Shown: piece by piece, positions 52,320 to 63,907 of the stretch
Layout: every line of letters starts with the position of its first letter
Numbering within the stretch: position 1 is the first letter of the stretch
From: Spirodela intermedia
Lineage: Eukaryota; Streptophyta; Magnoliopsida; Alismatales; Araceae
NCBI GenBank assembly: GCA_902729315.2
Contig: LR746272.1
Span: 5,145,772-5,209,771 of the forward strand
Direction: 5' to 3'
Length of the DNA: 64,000 bases
Notes under the pieces: model-generated
What the model was told of the DNA's origin: nothing
Seen by the model: the letters and a program-made list of their open reading frames with translations, nothing else
Database searches by the model: none
Position numbers and translations under genes: made by a program

Positions 52320-52588
52320 TCCACTGAAAGGAGGGGTCAACCATGCTATCACTGTCATTTGGGGGGAGGAGGAAAATGTTGACCACTCACCGAAGGCCTT
52401 GAATGTAGTTAGGGAAAGAAGGAACTAGCTCACCAATCATTGGAGATGTTGATTGCATAAAAGGAGGGAAGAACAGATTGTCGTATTCACAACTATTGTC
52501 AAGATTTAAAGATAATTGATAATACTTATTTTACTAGATAATAATTGATTATTGGCTTTATATCTCTAATGTTGATATGTGCGAGAGC

Positions 52589-52900
52589 TTAAGTTTTGAG
52601 TATCGTGGTGCTTCATGAGCCACTAGATCAAATGTGCTTGATCACATGGCACACTGAGCAATGTAGGATCAACTTGTCATGAACCATTGCTGACCAAGAA
52701 CTTAAGTTCTTAGTACCGTGATGCCTCATTAGTTATTGGATCATCATTTATTGCCATGTGCATATTGAGTAGCATCAGATTTGCAAACTGCCAATAGATT
52801 GCTTAAGGCTTTTGAGATCATGGTAGTTCACTAGTCGTAGGATTTGGCTTATCTAATGGCGTGGCTCACTGAACACTGCTAGATGACAGCACATTCTAGA
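52589..52900. repeat. Three degenerate tandem units of about 100-113 bp
   Basis: Units start near 52589, 52702 and 52802, each with TTAAG..TT..GAG/TAG, then a GTGGTGCTTCATGAG- or GTAGTTCACTAG-like block, and a CACACTGAGCA-, ATATTGAGTAGCA- or CACTGAACACTG-like end. Confidence 0.65.
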
Positions 52901-52929
52901 TGGCTGCTTGATACAAACAAGAAACTTTA

Positions 52930-53270
52930 GTCCCACATAAAAATACTTCAGCAAGTGAGCTGAATATAAATCAAAGGTACAATCTATCAGTAGACATCTC
53001 TTCTCCCAAAATAAAATAATGCCCAAGATCACCTTGAGAGAAGGTAAAAAGGTGGTCCACCCTCACGTGCACACGTGTGTACGACACTCCTTGTTCTATG
53101 ACTAGTTGGCCACCAAGACATGGTAAGGGAGTGACGCACACGTGCATGAAGTGAGTCTCTAGCCACTCGAGCCCAACTCATGGCTCTCCTGATCTGGGTC
53201 TACCCACTCAACTATAGCGCCCCTCTAGGTTAGCTGCCAGGTGTCAGTTGCTAGCAAGCAATGATATTTT
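52930..53270 (+). ncRNA. Diverged USE-TATA unit with GC-rich body
   Basis: GTCCCACATAA (52930-52940) is followed after 24 bases by TATAAA (52965). No T4 run occurs until 53267-53270. The body from about 53085 (GTACGACACTCCTTG, then CACACGTGC) is related to the candidate RNA at 30161-30353. A hairpin AGCCA...TGGCT lies at 53161-53185. The USE core has lost its CG, so activity is doubtful. Confidence 0.3.
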
Positions 53271-56135
53271 CCTATTTTATTCTTTTATTTTTCTAAATAA
53301 TAAAAAATTATACTAAGTATTTTAACTTCAGACTTCTAAAATTAACAATATATTCCTATATTTATTCTAAGAGTTAAAGAATAAAATAAAATAATATAAC
53401 TAATTGAATCACAAAAATATAACCTTAACAATAACTTCAAAACAAGTTCAATGTTTATAAGGGTGACAAAATTTTAATATTTTAAAGACTGGTTAAATTT
53501 ATAAATAGATATGAGTCAGCTGATGTGAGATCCTACAATTATGATTCTTTGAAGAATCATGACCATTAGATAGTTGAATCAATAGTGTAAATCAATTTCC
53601 CTAATAGACATTGAAACTCATGAAATTTAATATCAGGATTTTAACTTATTTTATCTTATTATTTCCTTTATGAAGAAGGTGTTGATGCTCAGTTTTGATT
53701 TTGCAAATGAAATTTTAATTATCTAATATTGGGTGTTTTTTATAAATGTTTCAAAGTTATATCAAGTACTCAATAAAGTACTATGTGGATTACATTTAAT
53801 GATTTCATTATCTTGTCACTAAAAATTGAATCCAATATATTATTCCTTGAGATTCAAAGATCTTCATGATAGGAACACTTGATCATTGATTAATACTTTA
53901 TTAAAGAATCATTCTTTGATAAAAAGATATATACATGGTTAAATTGGTATAGGTATTGATGTGCACTTGCCATTATGTTTAAATGTATATTATTTCATAA
54001 TATTTATAATTAAAACTTAATAAAATATTAATATAGATGTAAGTCTCAAGTCAAACACAAAGAGATTGATTAATCAATTGTGAAAAATTACTTTAGTTTA
54101 TATATAAAGTGATTTTAATATTTTATTATTATTTAACAAAAATAATAAAATAGAAAGGTGAGGTGAGAAAAATAAAAGAAAGAAAATAGAGAAAGAAAGA
54201 AGGAAAAAAGAGAGAGAGAAGAGAGAGAAGTTTCATGTGAGATGGAGAGAGAGAAAGGTCTCACGAGAGAGAGGGAAAGAGAGGGAGATTGATTGAGAGA
54301 GAGGGTGAAAGAAGGAGAGGTCTCACAAGAGTTCTATAATTTAAGATTTCAAGTTGAAGACTTAAAGATTTTTATCAAGGTACATCGAAATTCAATAAGT
54401 TACTTAATTATGATAATTTTTATAAATAAATCTAAAAGCAATGATAATCAAGAATAAGGAGGTTCTTAACTCAAATGTATAATGTTTTTACTCATGGAAA
54501 CCACACATATGTCCATGAGTATGAGTAGAACAAATATTCTCCAAGGAACCATTCTATTATTGCTCTAGGAGACGTCATCCACCTCAAGCTTGAACAAACG
54601 CTACATCACATGATTGTGCTCACCAAGCTGCACCAGAACCCATGTAAAATAATTATCCAACCGTCCTTCATTGGATGATAAGGAAGAAGACAAGAATTCT
54701 ATAAGATTTTTTGGGATGAGAAGAAGAGAAAAGGAACTTCAACTAAATCTTTGGAGCAAAGAGAATGGGAAACAACATCCTGTTTCAAGAAACTCGAAAA
54801 CCTCCTCAGAAAAGATCTAAGACAACTACATTCAACACCATGAAGAGTTCTCATAGAAATACATGGTTTGTTAGAGTTTCTTTTGTAGAAAAGGGTTGAG
54901 AGAGAAGACTCTCCACAAGGGTCTTTATATCAAGAGTTATTATAATGGTTTCTAGCCCCTTTTTTCAAACCCTTTCTCTCCCCTCTCTTCACAGCATCAT
55001 GAATGGTTGAAACATAGTGTAGGTCCTTAAAATCGGTCAGCCTTCCCTTTCTTCAATTGTTGTTTTGACTAATTCATGTCATGCTTCCTTTTCTTCATCT
55101 CCCTACATTAATATGCTGTATATATGTCATGAGGACAGGTGCTTAAATAAAGTTCACGTGAGTCACTAAAATCCCTCTCCTCCACTCATTCTCATATGAG
55201 ATAAAATGACGTATCAAATATTATAAAACATCCCCATAATTAATAGAAATTGGATATAAGTCTGCAATGAATAAAACCCTTGTTTTTCATCCTTCCAAAT
55301 TCTGAATATCATCCAAATAAATTTAGAAAAATCTCAGATTTTGCTCTACATTTTTTATAAGTTTAAAATAAATTTTCAACCAATAAACCATATGAAAACT
55401 TGTGTTTATTTTGTGATAAGCTAAAACATCATATTTTAAGCATAATTCATGATAATTACATGAAAAATAATCAAATCATAATAATGATGTCCTATTATCA
55501 GTTACTACTGCAGAATTCTTTGATTACATTTATTAATTTAAGACTTTTGCATCAGAATGACTCTGCCAAATATTTCTTTTTGTGACAGCCAAGCTATTGT
55601 TCATATTGCTTCTATTCAAATCTTTAATTAGCCTCCTATATATACAAATCAACTAGCATTTTATTCTGAATAAACTTGTTAGAAGATTTATTAAAATTGT
55701 TCTTGTTTGATCTCAACATCAACTGGGTGATATCTTCACCAACATCTCTCAACCAATCAATTATTTCCTCTCTTCTCTAAGTTGACTATCAAAAACATTT
55801 ACAATTCTTCTTGAGGGAAAGTCTTAGAAACATCACATATCAACACAAAATCTCAGGTGTAAAATGTTTATGTATTAGAGTTACTAAGAGTTCAACAAGA
55901 GGTTTCCCTTCTGCATGTGCTGAATTTGGATATCAATCTATTACTCTTTTTGCTGAATATTTGCCAAATATAGTTTTACAATTCTGAATTTTTATTAGTA
56001 CAGTTTGTCTGACTAAAACACCTTCCCAATATATTCATTGATAGGCATAGTGTGTCTAGGGAATCATAAAAGGTTTTTTTCTCCTAAAAAATTGAGTCTT
56101 AGCCAATCTCCTGCTTGACTCCAAGGGTGTAACGA
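53271..56135. other. AT-rich spacer, no gene seen
   Basis: Contains the purine-rich repeat copy at about 54116-54340. The remaining DNA has only short frames and no recognised domain; it is probably decayed transposon. Confidence 0.5.
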
Positions 56136-56139
56136 TAGA

Positions 56140-57590
56140 AAATTCATCAAAATAACATGGGTGGATGAAGGCCAGAAGTAAACCTAGGTGCAAGTCATCC
56201 TTCTTTGAAGCATTCGATACTGCTCAGTCCACTGGCTGACATTTTAGTCATTCAAATATCAACTGGTGTTTTTTTGCAACTGATCTGATTATGCGAACAA
56301 GAGATTGAGCAAGATTGGGCCAGAATTTCTCCAGCCTAAGTAGAATTGACCGATCTGACGCTCTTGGAAGATACCTTTGCCACGATATCTGGCCATGTTT
56401 GTGGATCGGTTAGATTTTTGGGTTTGGATTGACTGAATCTGGTCGAAATCCTGAATTCAGTGCGATGAAATGGCACATCAGTCTTTGTTTCCAAGTTCAA
56501 TTCGATTTTCCTCTGTAAGAACCATAGACTAGGTCACACGGTCATACAATATTCGTATTCTTGTATAAATCAGTGTCACTTTTCTACTTTAGGGACGATT
56601 ACAAAACCTAATATTCTACATTAACAGACGCCTTTTTCTGTTCCACTAGTTCCAACGCCACGGTCCGCCTTTCCTTTGATTCCGGCTGAGAGATTGGAGT
56701 TTATTTTGCCATGCAAGCTCCGGGCCGTGACTGTGTAAATTGACTTCGTTAGCCCATTATGGCGGCCTCTTCGGCCGTAGGCTTTCTGGTGGCCGCCTGA
56801 AATCCTTCCGCGGCTTGGCCAAGCTGTGGGCGTCAGCGTTCGCTTGTCCACCGTCGGCCATAGGGTAATTCGTCATCTACATCGGTTCAAAGGACTCAAA
56901 GATCAACAACACTTTGCTCCACCTAGGAAACGACGGTCGGTTTCGAAAGAAGCTGTTCCTAGTCATGATGGATTGAAGTCAATGGGCAAAGAAATGTTAG
57001 TAGTCTTCTTCGTACGCGGAGGGAACGAAAAAAATATCAAAATGTTGAAATTAGATGCGCTACACTAGAAAACCGCGAATTCATTGAATCCAGCAAAAAT
57101 CGTCGGTGATGACGGACCCACGGACTGGTGCAGATGAAGTGAAATTCCGACGTTATGTACACGAAAACGTTGTGTACACGAGGAGAAACATGGATATGAA
57201 TCTTCGACGACCATCTCATTCTTCACCGTGGTTACGTTTGATGAGTGAATCGGCTGAGGTCTCAAACTCCATGTTAACGACCTAGCAGCTGGACCGAAAG
57301 TTCCACTGTCTGCGCAGACAACGCAGCCGTCGACGTTGGACCTCTCTCGTCGCTAGGGGGAGGGGGGGGGTTGCCGCGTGTCGGCCGGGCGTCATTATCC
57401 AACGATTACAAGAGGAAAGGGAGACCATTTCTGGAAAAAGCCTGTCACTATCATACCAGCTCAAACTCATTGTGCGACCAGGTCAAGAATCGGGGGGGTT
57501 GGGGCGGTGGCCTTCTTCTGATTTCTTCAGAAGACCGGAAAATAGTTGAATCAGGGAGGTAGACCGAGGGCAAATTAGCCCCTATATTGC
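56140..57590 (+). repeat. Duplicated upstream block of DUF538 copy 4 (paired with 40910-42330)
   Basis: Collinear with the block upstream of copy 3, with moderate divergence. Short antisense frames in it (56621-56851, 57065-57265) are not conserved between the blocks and are not genes. Confidence 0.8.
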
Positions 57591-57754
57591 CCTCATAATC
57601 TAGCCTTTACTGACCACCTCAACTTCGGGGCTTCTTCCCACCCTGTCGCCAAGCAATATCACCTCCCTTTCTTGGTTCTCTAGTTCTCTTAATTCACACT
57701 TTGCTTACTCCTATTCCTTTTTCTTTTCGTCGAAGCTTCCCTTGGTTCACTAGA

Positions 57755-58183
57755 ATGGGGTCCTGGCCGTCGACAGCTACCGCGATAACGCCGAGGTCTA
57801 CAGCGGCGACGCCGTCCGCAAGAAGAGGATGGCCAACCTCCTGAAGGAGCTGGGCCTCCCGCTGGGGCTTCTCCTCCTCGACGACCTCGAGGAGCTCGGC
57901 TACAACGAGAAAGGCCGGGTTCCTGGGGATGGTTCAAAAGAAGAAGAGGGTGCACAACTTCAAGGCCATCAAGCAGCTCGTGTCATACGCGACGGAGGTA
58001 ACAGCGCTGGTGGAGCCCCGGAAGCTGAAGAAGATAACTGGGGTGAAGGCGAGGGAGATGCTGCTGTGGCTGTCGGTGTTGGAGGTGTACGTCGACGATC
58101 CCTCCTCCGGGAAGATCACATTCAAGACTGGAACCGGCCTCGCGGACAGCTTTTCTGGCTCCGCCTTCGAACTGGAAACATAG
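57755..58183 (+). pseudogene. DUF538 copy 4, frameshifted
   Basis: Aligns end to end with copies 1-3. One C is missing just after the third codon (GTCCTGG against GTCCCTGG), and one extra A lies near 57911 (GAGAAAGG against GAGAGGG). The two shifts leave codons between them out of frame from the ATG. An internal ATG at 57829 is in frame with the first half only, and one at 57929 with the second half only. Substitutions elsewhere are modest. The proximal promoter has lost about 85 bases including the TATA box. If not an assembly error, this is a pseudogene. Confidence 0.88.
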
Positions 58184-58998
58184 AAGGGAAAAGAAAAGGA
58201 ATAAATTCTTATCAAAGGGTGTTCTGAAGATTGTTGTACAACCATCATTTTCATACATATAAGATAACCAAGTTCATCATTGAACTGAAAATCTTGTCAA
58301 CCAAGATGGGACAACCTACTCTTCTTTCGAACGACACCTGAAAGCTTCAACTGACAGAAAACGTATTTATAGGTAAACGAATTTGCACAGTCTAGGACAC
58401 TTGAGGGTCTTAACTATTCGCTAGGATTATTTTCATGGACGAAGGGATGGATATGTACATCCTTGATAGACAACTTTTTCATCTTGCACACGACACACAC
58501 ACACATGGGACAATAGAATTGGAGATGTAAATAATTTATTTAATAGGCTTCGAGGACTAAAACTTGTATGAAGTAATTATGAGAGCCTATTCATTGTTTT
58601 AAGACAATGTGAAATTTAAAATGGCCACGTCAATTAACTTATTAACGGGATCCATAAAACAATTACGACATATAACTTACAGTAGGACTCCGGCCTGTTT
58701 GTTTGGCTTTTCGTTATATTTTGTGTGCGTTGATGGGCGAGTTGGTACGTTGGGCTATGTGTCCGGGGTGAAGTATATAGACAAGGTTGAGGACACATGG
58801 TGGTCAACAAAAGTCTGACTTTAATCACATTGACGTGCCTTGGAACCGGAATAATAGAAGATACTAATTGAAAGATAGGCTATTTACGATTTTATGCCTT
58901 ATGAAATTGTCTTCCGTGGTCTCCAATCGAACTCAGAGAGGAGGAGAAACCAATAAGTTGAATGCCCCACTCGCACGTCCCAACACATCATTTGTTCT

Positions 58999-59041
<43 letters not shown>

Positions 59042-59480
59042 AAATGTAAGTTTAAATAATACATATCTATAATAAGCGCACGTGGAGAATGGGAAAGACA
59101 TACAAAACCAATTTGGATGAAGTAATGAAGAATTCAAATCTCAATAAAAAAAAAAATCGTTCGCCTATTTGGATGAATTAATGAAAAATTCCCACGAGTC
59201 AGCCGTTATGAATTGATATTAACTTTTAAGATCGACTCAATACTCTTGGACGAAGAAACCATGAACTAGTCAACTCCAGCAAATTAAGTTCAGTCTTTGT
59301 TGTCCGCCGGCCATTCGTCGTTTTTATTGCTCCATATCAGGAAGCGCCTTCGCCCCCATCTCCCGGAGTCAAACTAGTGACGATAACTTTAGACCGACCT
59401 CTTCTACAGACGCCCTCCGTATATGTAATATGTACACATATATCTACTAGTACGTATGTCGTCTGCCTCCCCTACTGACT
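58184..59480. other. Spacer, no gene seen
   Basis: No recognised coding region. (CT)n lies at about 58999-59038 and (CA)n at 58494-58505. Confidence 0.5.
58999..59038. repeat. (CT)n microsatellite
   Basis: Uninterrupted CT run of about 40 bases in the spacer after DUF538 copy 4. Confidence 0.9.
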
Positions 59481-59487
59481 GAGGTCA

Positions 59488-59652
59488 GAGGTGACGAGCC
59501 TGGTCTCTGGAAGCAAAAGAAGTTAACCGGGTTAAGTTGAGCGAATTGCTGCCCTGGTTCACCGTGGTGGAGGTATGGAAAACCCCTCCAGATACATCGA
59601 TCACCTCCAAGACCGGCACCGACCTCGCCACCGCTTCCCCGTCTCCGCCTTA
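59488..59652 (+). pseudogene. DUF538 relic, C-terminal half only
   Basis: Broken translation gives EVTSLVSGSK, then a frame change, then SELLPWFTVVEVW, ITSKTGTDLATA and, after another shift, FPVSA. These match EVTALVEPRK, REMLLWLSVVEVY, ITFKTGTGLADS and FPVSAFE of the intact copies in order. The N-terminal half is missing. It lies about 1.3 kb downstream of copy 4 and is more diverged, so it is an older duplicate. Confidence 0.8.
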
Positions 59653-59656
59653 GTAT

Positions 59657-61023
59657 TGTAGTCACATAAAAGAGTTGCACGATGGAAATATCTATTTTCT
59701 TAACAATTACTATATCGTTTTTGAGACGTTGATGATGTTCAGGGGAGCGATCACCATGGGAAGAGCATGGCTTAATTCCGTATGATTTGATATCTGTCGA
59801 TTGTGTCGGCAGGTATTCTTGGAAAGTTTATTAAACTATACCTCGAATATATACTTACCGTTTTCATTTTAAGAATAAATTTAATATTACGTTTTGTAGT
59901 TATTTATGAGTCGGATAAGTTTTCACCTTGACTCACCCGACCGAATTTTTTTTGGCTTGGCTTCGAAAATTAGACTGAACTAGGCAAGGTGCAAGTTTAT
60001 ACATAGGATACTACTCGGAAAAATCATTTTCCTACATGATTGGTTTACCCAGGATCACATGTGATATCTTATCGTTTCCTCTCTGTCTCGCTCTTTCCTC
60101 CCTCCCATCCCCTCCCCCCTCATGTAGTGTATTCAATGGACTGAACCGAACACACGGGTTTTCCCGAGTCCCTAGGTTAAGAGGCCTCGTCTATTGAAAG
60201 CCCTACTCGGAATGCCTAGAGATGCGTCGTATGGCTAACATCGAGTTTCCAAGTAGTAGACGCACGTGGTTAACAGTCTATACTCAGTCAAGAAATTGTA
60301 AAGGATTATGGTCGAAAATGTTTAGTAGTCTGTGTGCATATGACTCGTTGAGTCGATGGGCAGAAGGAAGAAGAGCTGCAGTAAGCATGCTAAAACCGAG
60401 GGAATATGAAGTCGATGTTACAACTCATGGTCTTATGGCTTCACGCTTCCGACGAGAAAGGACCCGGGAGACGTCACCATCTAGCCGTTGACAAATTCCC
60501 GGCCAAAATCTTGGTGCAACATCGCAGAATCTTTTAAATTTCCCTGTTACATCGAGGGGTTGATAAACTTTTTTGTCCTCATATAAGGTTTGATTGGTTG
60601 TCCATACAAATGTACATCTTTTATTGCTCTCCCGAAAGTACTATACAATAATACATATATATCTATGCGTGTGCACATGTTTGAAAGCGATTGAAGTTTT
60701 ATCGGTAATTTTCAGTTCAAGACCACTCCTGATTTCTAGATTTATAATGGATTAATCTGAAAACATATTAGTTTATCATAATCGGAAATTTTAGTTTACT
60801 GATCTCACTTGAGAATGGCCGAACAGGTACTTCCAGCAGGAATATGTAAAGCCAAGAACCGCTAGAACACTCAGAAACGCTTCTTACAGGAAGAACGGAA
60901 CCCAAGAAACAGGTTGTAGGCCCTTATTTACGGTGTTATAGAAGCCGTCATCCTATAGAGCGGAAGAGGATGGGATAAAGATGACTAAAGAAGAAGCTGA
61001 GGGTGGTAGAGCAGCCATCCTCT
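59657..61023. other. Intergenic: 3' side of the PRE-like gene
   Basis: No recognised gene. An 89-codon plus-strand frame at 60222-60491 has no family match and is listed under rejected observations. Confidence 0.5.
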
Positions 61024-61425
61024 CTACAGCGTGAGCAAACTCCTAATGATCTCTACCTGAGCATCGGTCATCTCCTCCGCAGTGAGCAGCTCCGAGAGAC
61101 GCTGGCTCAGGTCGTCGACTTGCCGCTGCAACCCCCGAATGTGCTTGCAGGTTTCTTGAAGGACCTGAGAAGGCGGTACCTACAGCGACAGAGAAGAGAA
61201 TACTATAAATACGAGTGTAGTAACTAGTACGGGGCTAGTGTATCCATGTAAAGCCAACGGGAGAGAATTAAAGAGTAAAACAAAGAAGGCTGCGCAGACC
61301 CTGTCGTTGCCCCGTGTCCTTCCTTCGGGAAGCAGCGACTGCAACCTGGACACCAGGTCCATAACCTTGTCGTCGGTGATTCTAGTGGAGCCTGACTGCC
61401 TCGTCCGTGACCTCCTGCTAGACAT
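61024..61425 (-). CDS. Atypical non-DNA-binding HLH protein, PRE/ILI family
   Basis: Two exons give 94 aa: 61425-61282 and 61164-61024. Exon 1 encodes [20 protein letters not shown], then [14 protein letters not shown] (helix 1). Exon 2 encodes [20 protein letters not shown] (helix 2), then QRLSELL and the tail IIRSLLTL. There is no basic region, so it should dimerise with other HLH proteins and not bind DNA itself, as PRE1/KIDARI/ILI1 do in brassinosteroid and gibberellin growth control. Length is normal for the family. The exon junction is odd: the usual VSASK-VLQ or VPSAR-VLQ becomes VCAAFF-VLQ if the donor TTT|GTTTTA is used; another donor, AGG|GTCTGC, would delete five or six loop residues. 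The gene has CT and GA tracts directly upstream. Identification is firm; the donor is not. Confidence 0.9.
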
Positions 61426-62318
61426 CTCTCTCTCTCTCTCTCTCTTCTCCCTCCCTCCTCCCTCCCTCCCTCCCTCCCTCTTTCGCTTTCTTTGTGAGTT
61501 TGTACTGTCTGCGACAGGCACCCGAGGAAGAACAAGCAGGGGAGATAGAGGAAGGCCAAAGCTTAGTAATCGAAGTAGGGGCTGGTATTGTCGATGATGA
61601 GGATGGTATGTACATGGGATATCGAGAAGGGTCCCCCGCTGTGGTTAAATACAAGTCTAGAGAACAGGGTGATGCAGAGAGGCAGAGAGAGAGAGAGAAA
61701 GAGAGAGGGAGAGAGAGTCACATGGAGACGCCATACCGTCCTCAGAGCGCCTACAAGTTGGGTTCTTAAATGTTTAATGGAGAGGAGAAAGGGGGAAAGG
61801 GAGCGTCAGGATCGAGCACACAGGCCATGTTACGTGTAATCAATACGTGGGACATTATAATATTTAGGTGAACTGTTGTTAGTAGCTACCACCGTCACCT
61901 GCATCGCCTCGAGCAAGGTCGAGGTTCCTTCCGAGCTTCTTGCCAATGGCGGTATCACTAACTAAAGATCCAACCCCAATCCTTATCCACGACTGCGACT
62001 AAAACCAGAAACTGATTCCCTTTGGAGCCACTCCACTGTCTGTCGTTAGGGTTCGTCATGTGGCACGAGTGTGGATGTAATACCGATACCAAGCTACTTC
62101 TGTAATTAAATATAAACAAGGGGAGTACCGAACGTTGATTGGGAGAATAGCCTCACTGCTTCGTCTCAAATATGAAATTTTCATGGGCTAAGTCGCATAT
62201 AAATTAAAAAATTCCAATATTATGTAGTCAAGGTCGTAGACCCAGGCGTCGTCAAATCTAATATGAAACCTTCAAACATACAGTGGCCATCACTATGACC
62301 CTACTTCTTTCTTAAATT

Positions 62319-62350
<32 letters not shown>

Positions 62351-62832
62351 TTGTTGCATTTGGCTTTGCTTCTTTTAGGGTCAAAATCGACGCGCAGCCT
62401 CAATTGTTTCTTTATTTCTTCCATTTAAAATACAAGTAGCCAGCCATCAGCAGCACATGGGAGAAGCAAACTATGTTTCCCCCTGTGAGGAACATGCCTG
62501 ACGGACACTCTCTGGCCCTTGGTGCCTGGTCCTCTCTCTAGACGTAGCACCCGAAAATAAGTGGAAGAATCTACTGAAAAATCCTCAGGTATTGTGAGAT
62601 TATCCCCTTCTTGAGATATAAGCGAATTTTCTGCAATTGCCTCATAAATACGGGCCATGTGGATGGAACCCACTGTCGGCATTGATTGTCTTGTGACTAT
62701 GTAATCCAAAATTCCCCTCTCATCGCCTTGTGATGCGGCAATTTAATGTTCGCTGCCATGCCACAACGTCTTGGGAAGCGATGAAGATGAAATCTGCCAT
62801 GCTTTAGTAAGAAGGAGCGAGATAGAGATAGC

Positions 62833-62874
<42 letters not shown>

Positions 62875-63842
62875 AAGAGATAGCGAAACTGACTCCTTGT
62901 AGAGGTTCCAGAAGTCGATTTCAACGCACATGAAAGCTCAACAACTGTTGGTTAGTCAATACATTCCTTCAATTGATTAAGAATCTGTTGTCATGTATAT
63001 CAACGGGCCGCCTCCCCTTGTCAAGAAGGAAAGAATACGGAATCTTTTCCCACTACGTGATCAACCCTCGTTTTTTATTTCGCTCAATATTCTGCGGCTT
63101 TGATGCCCACGGCGACCTTTGGCTTCTGTTTGTCCGTGGGATCCTTCGTTTAAGGGATAAGATTTTATCGTTTTTCCATCCAACCTCATTAGTTTATGAG
63201 AAGGCTCGCGGGCTTGATCCCCATCTGCCCTCGACAGTGACCGCCATGCCGGTGTCACGAGTCTTCCATATTTCTTTAGCGTCTCTCTCTCTCTCTCTCT
63301 CCCCCCCCCCGTTGTCTCTCCATCTCTTCCGCTTATTATCCATCTTCCCACATGACAAGATAGGTACCAGGCCCCATTCGTTGTGCAATCACACTGCAAC
63401 ATCCATTACCCGCGGTTCACCATTCTTTTGCTTCGTTCTCGTGAGGTATTCGTGATGCAACCATGGCAGATATCACTTGTACCACCGACAGCAATCTCAA
63501 GGTCTGAAGTCTGAGGAGTCACCGAAGACCAGCGATGGAGAAACTCCAGCTGAAGCCTGTGAACAACTTCCCAATATACGTCCATCCAGAAGTGAAATCC
63601 TCGTCCGAGCGGTGACCTGCAGCCGGCCGGTAGCCTCACATCGTTCCAGAGCACTGAATATCCGGCTGCACACCGCTGCTCCACACGATGACAGCGTCGA
63701 AGGACCAACTGGTTAGGGTTCCGGCGGTCACGGTGTGGAGCATTTATTCTTGCCGTTGACTTTCCCCTGACCCACAGTAAACGTCGGTGCTGTTATTTAT
63801 ACCCATGATATACTCGGACTTTCATCCGTTCCATTGTTACTT

Positions 63843-63907
<65 letters not shown>

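Noticed and set aside
56621-57265. Short antisense frames upstream of DUF538 copy 4
   Set aside because: The paired block upstream of copy 3 does not keep these frames open.
60222-60491. 89-codon plus-strand frame
   Set aside because: No recognised motif, no visible promoter or splice context; not supported as a gene.
62425-63708. Three frames of 94-160 codons (62425-62709 minus, 62973-63455 plus, 63406-63708 minus)
   Set aside because: No family motif; the plus-strand one runs into a CT repeat. They could hide single exons but I cannot support any.
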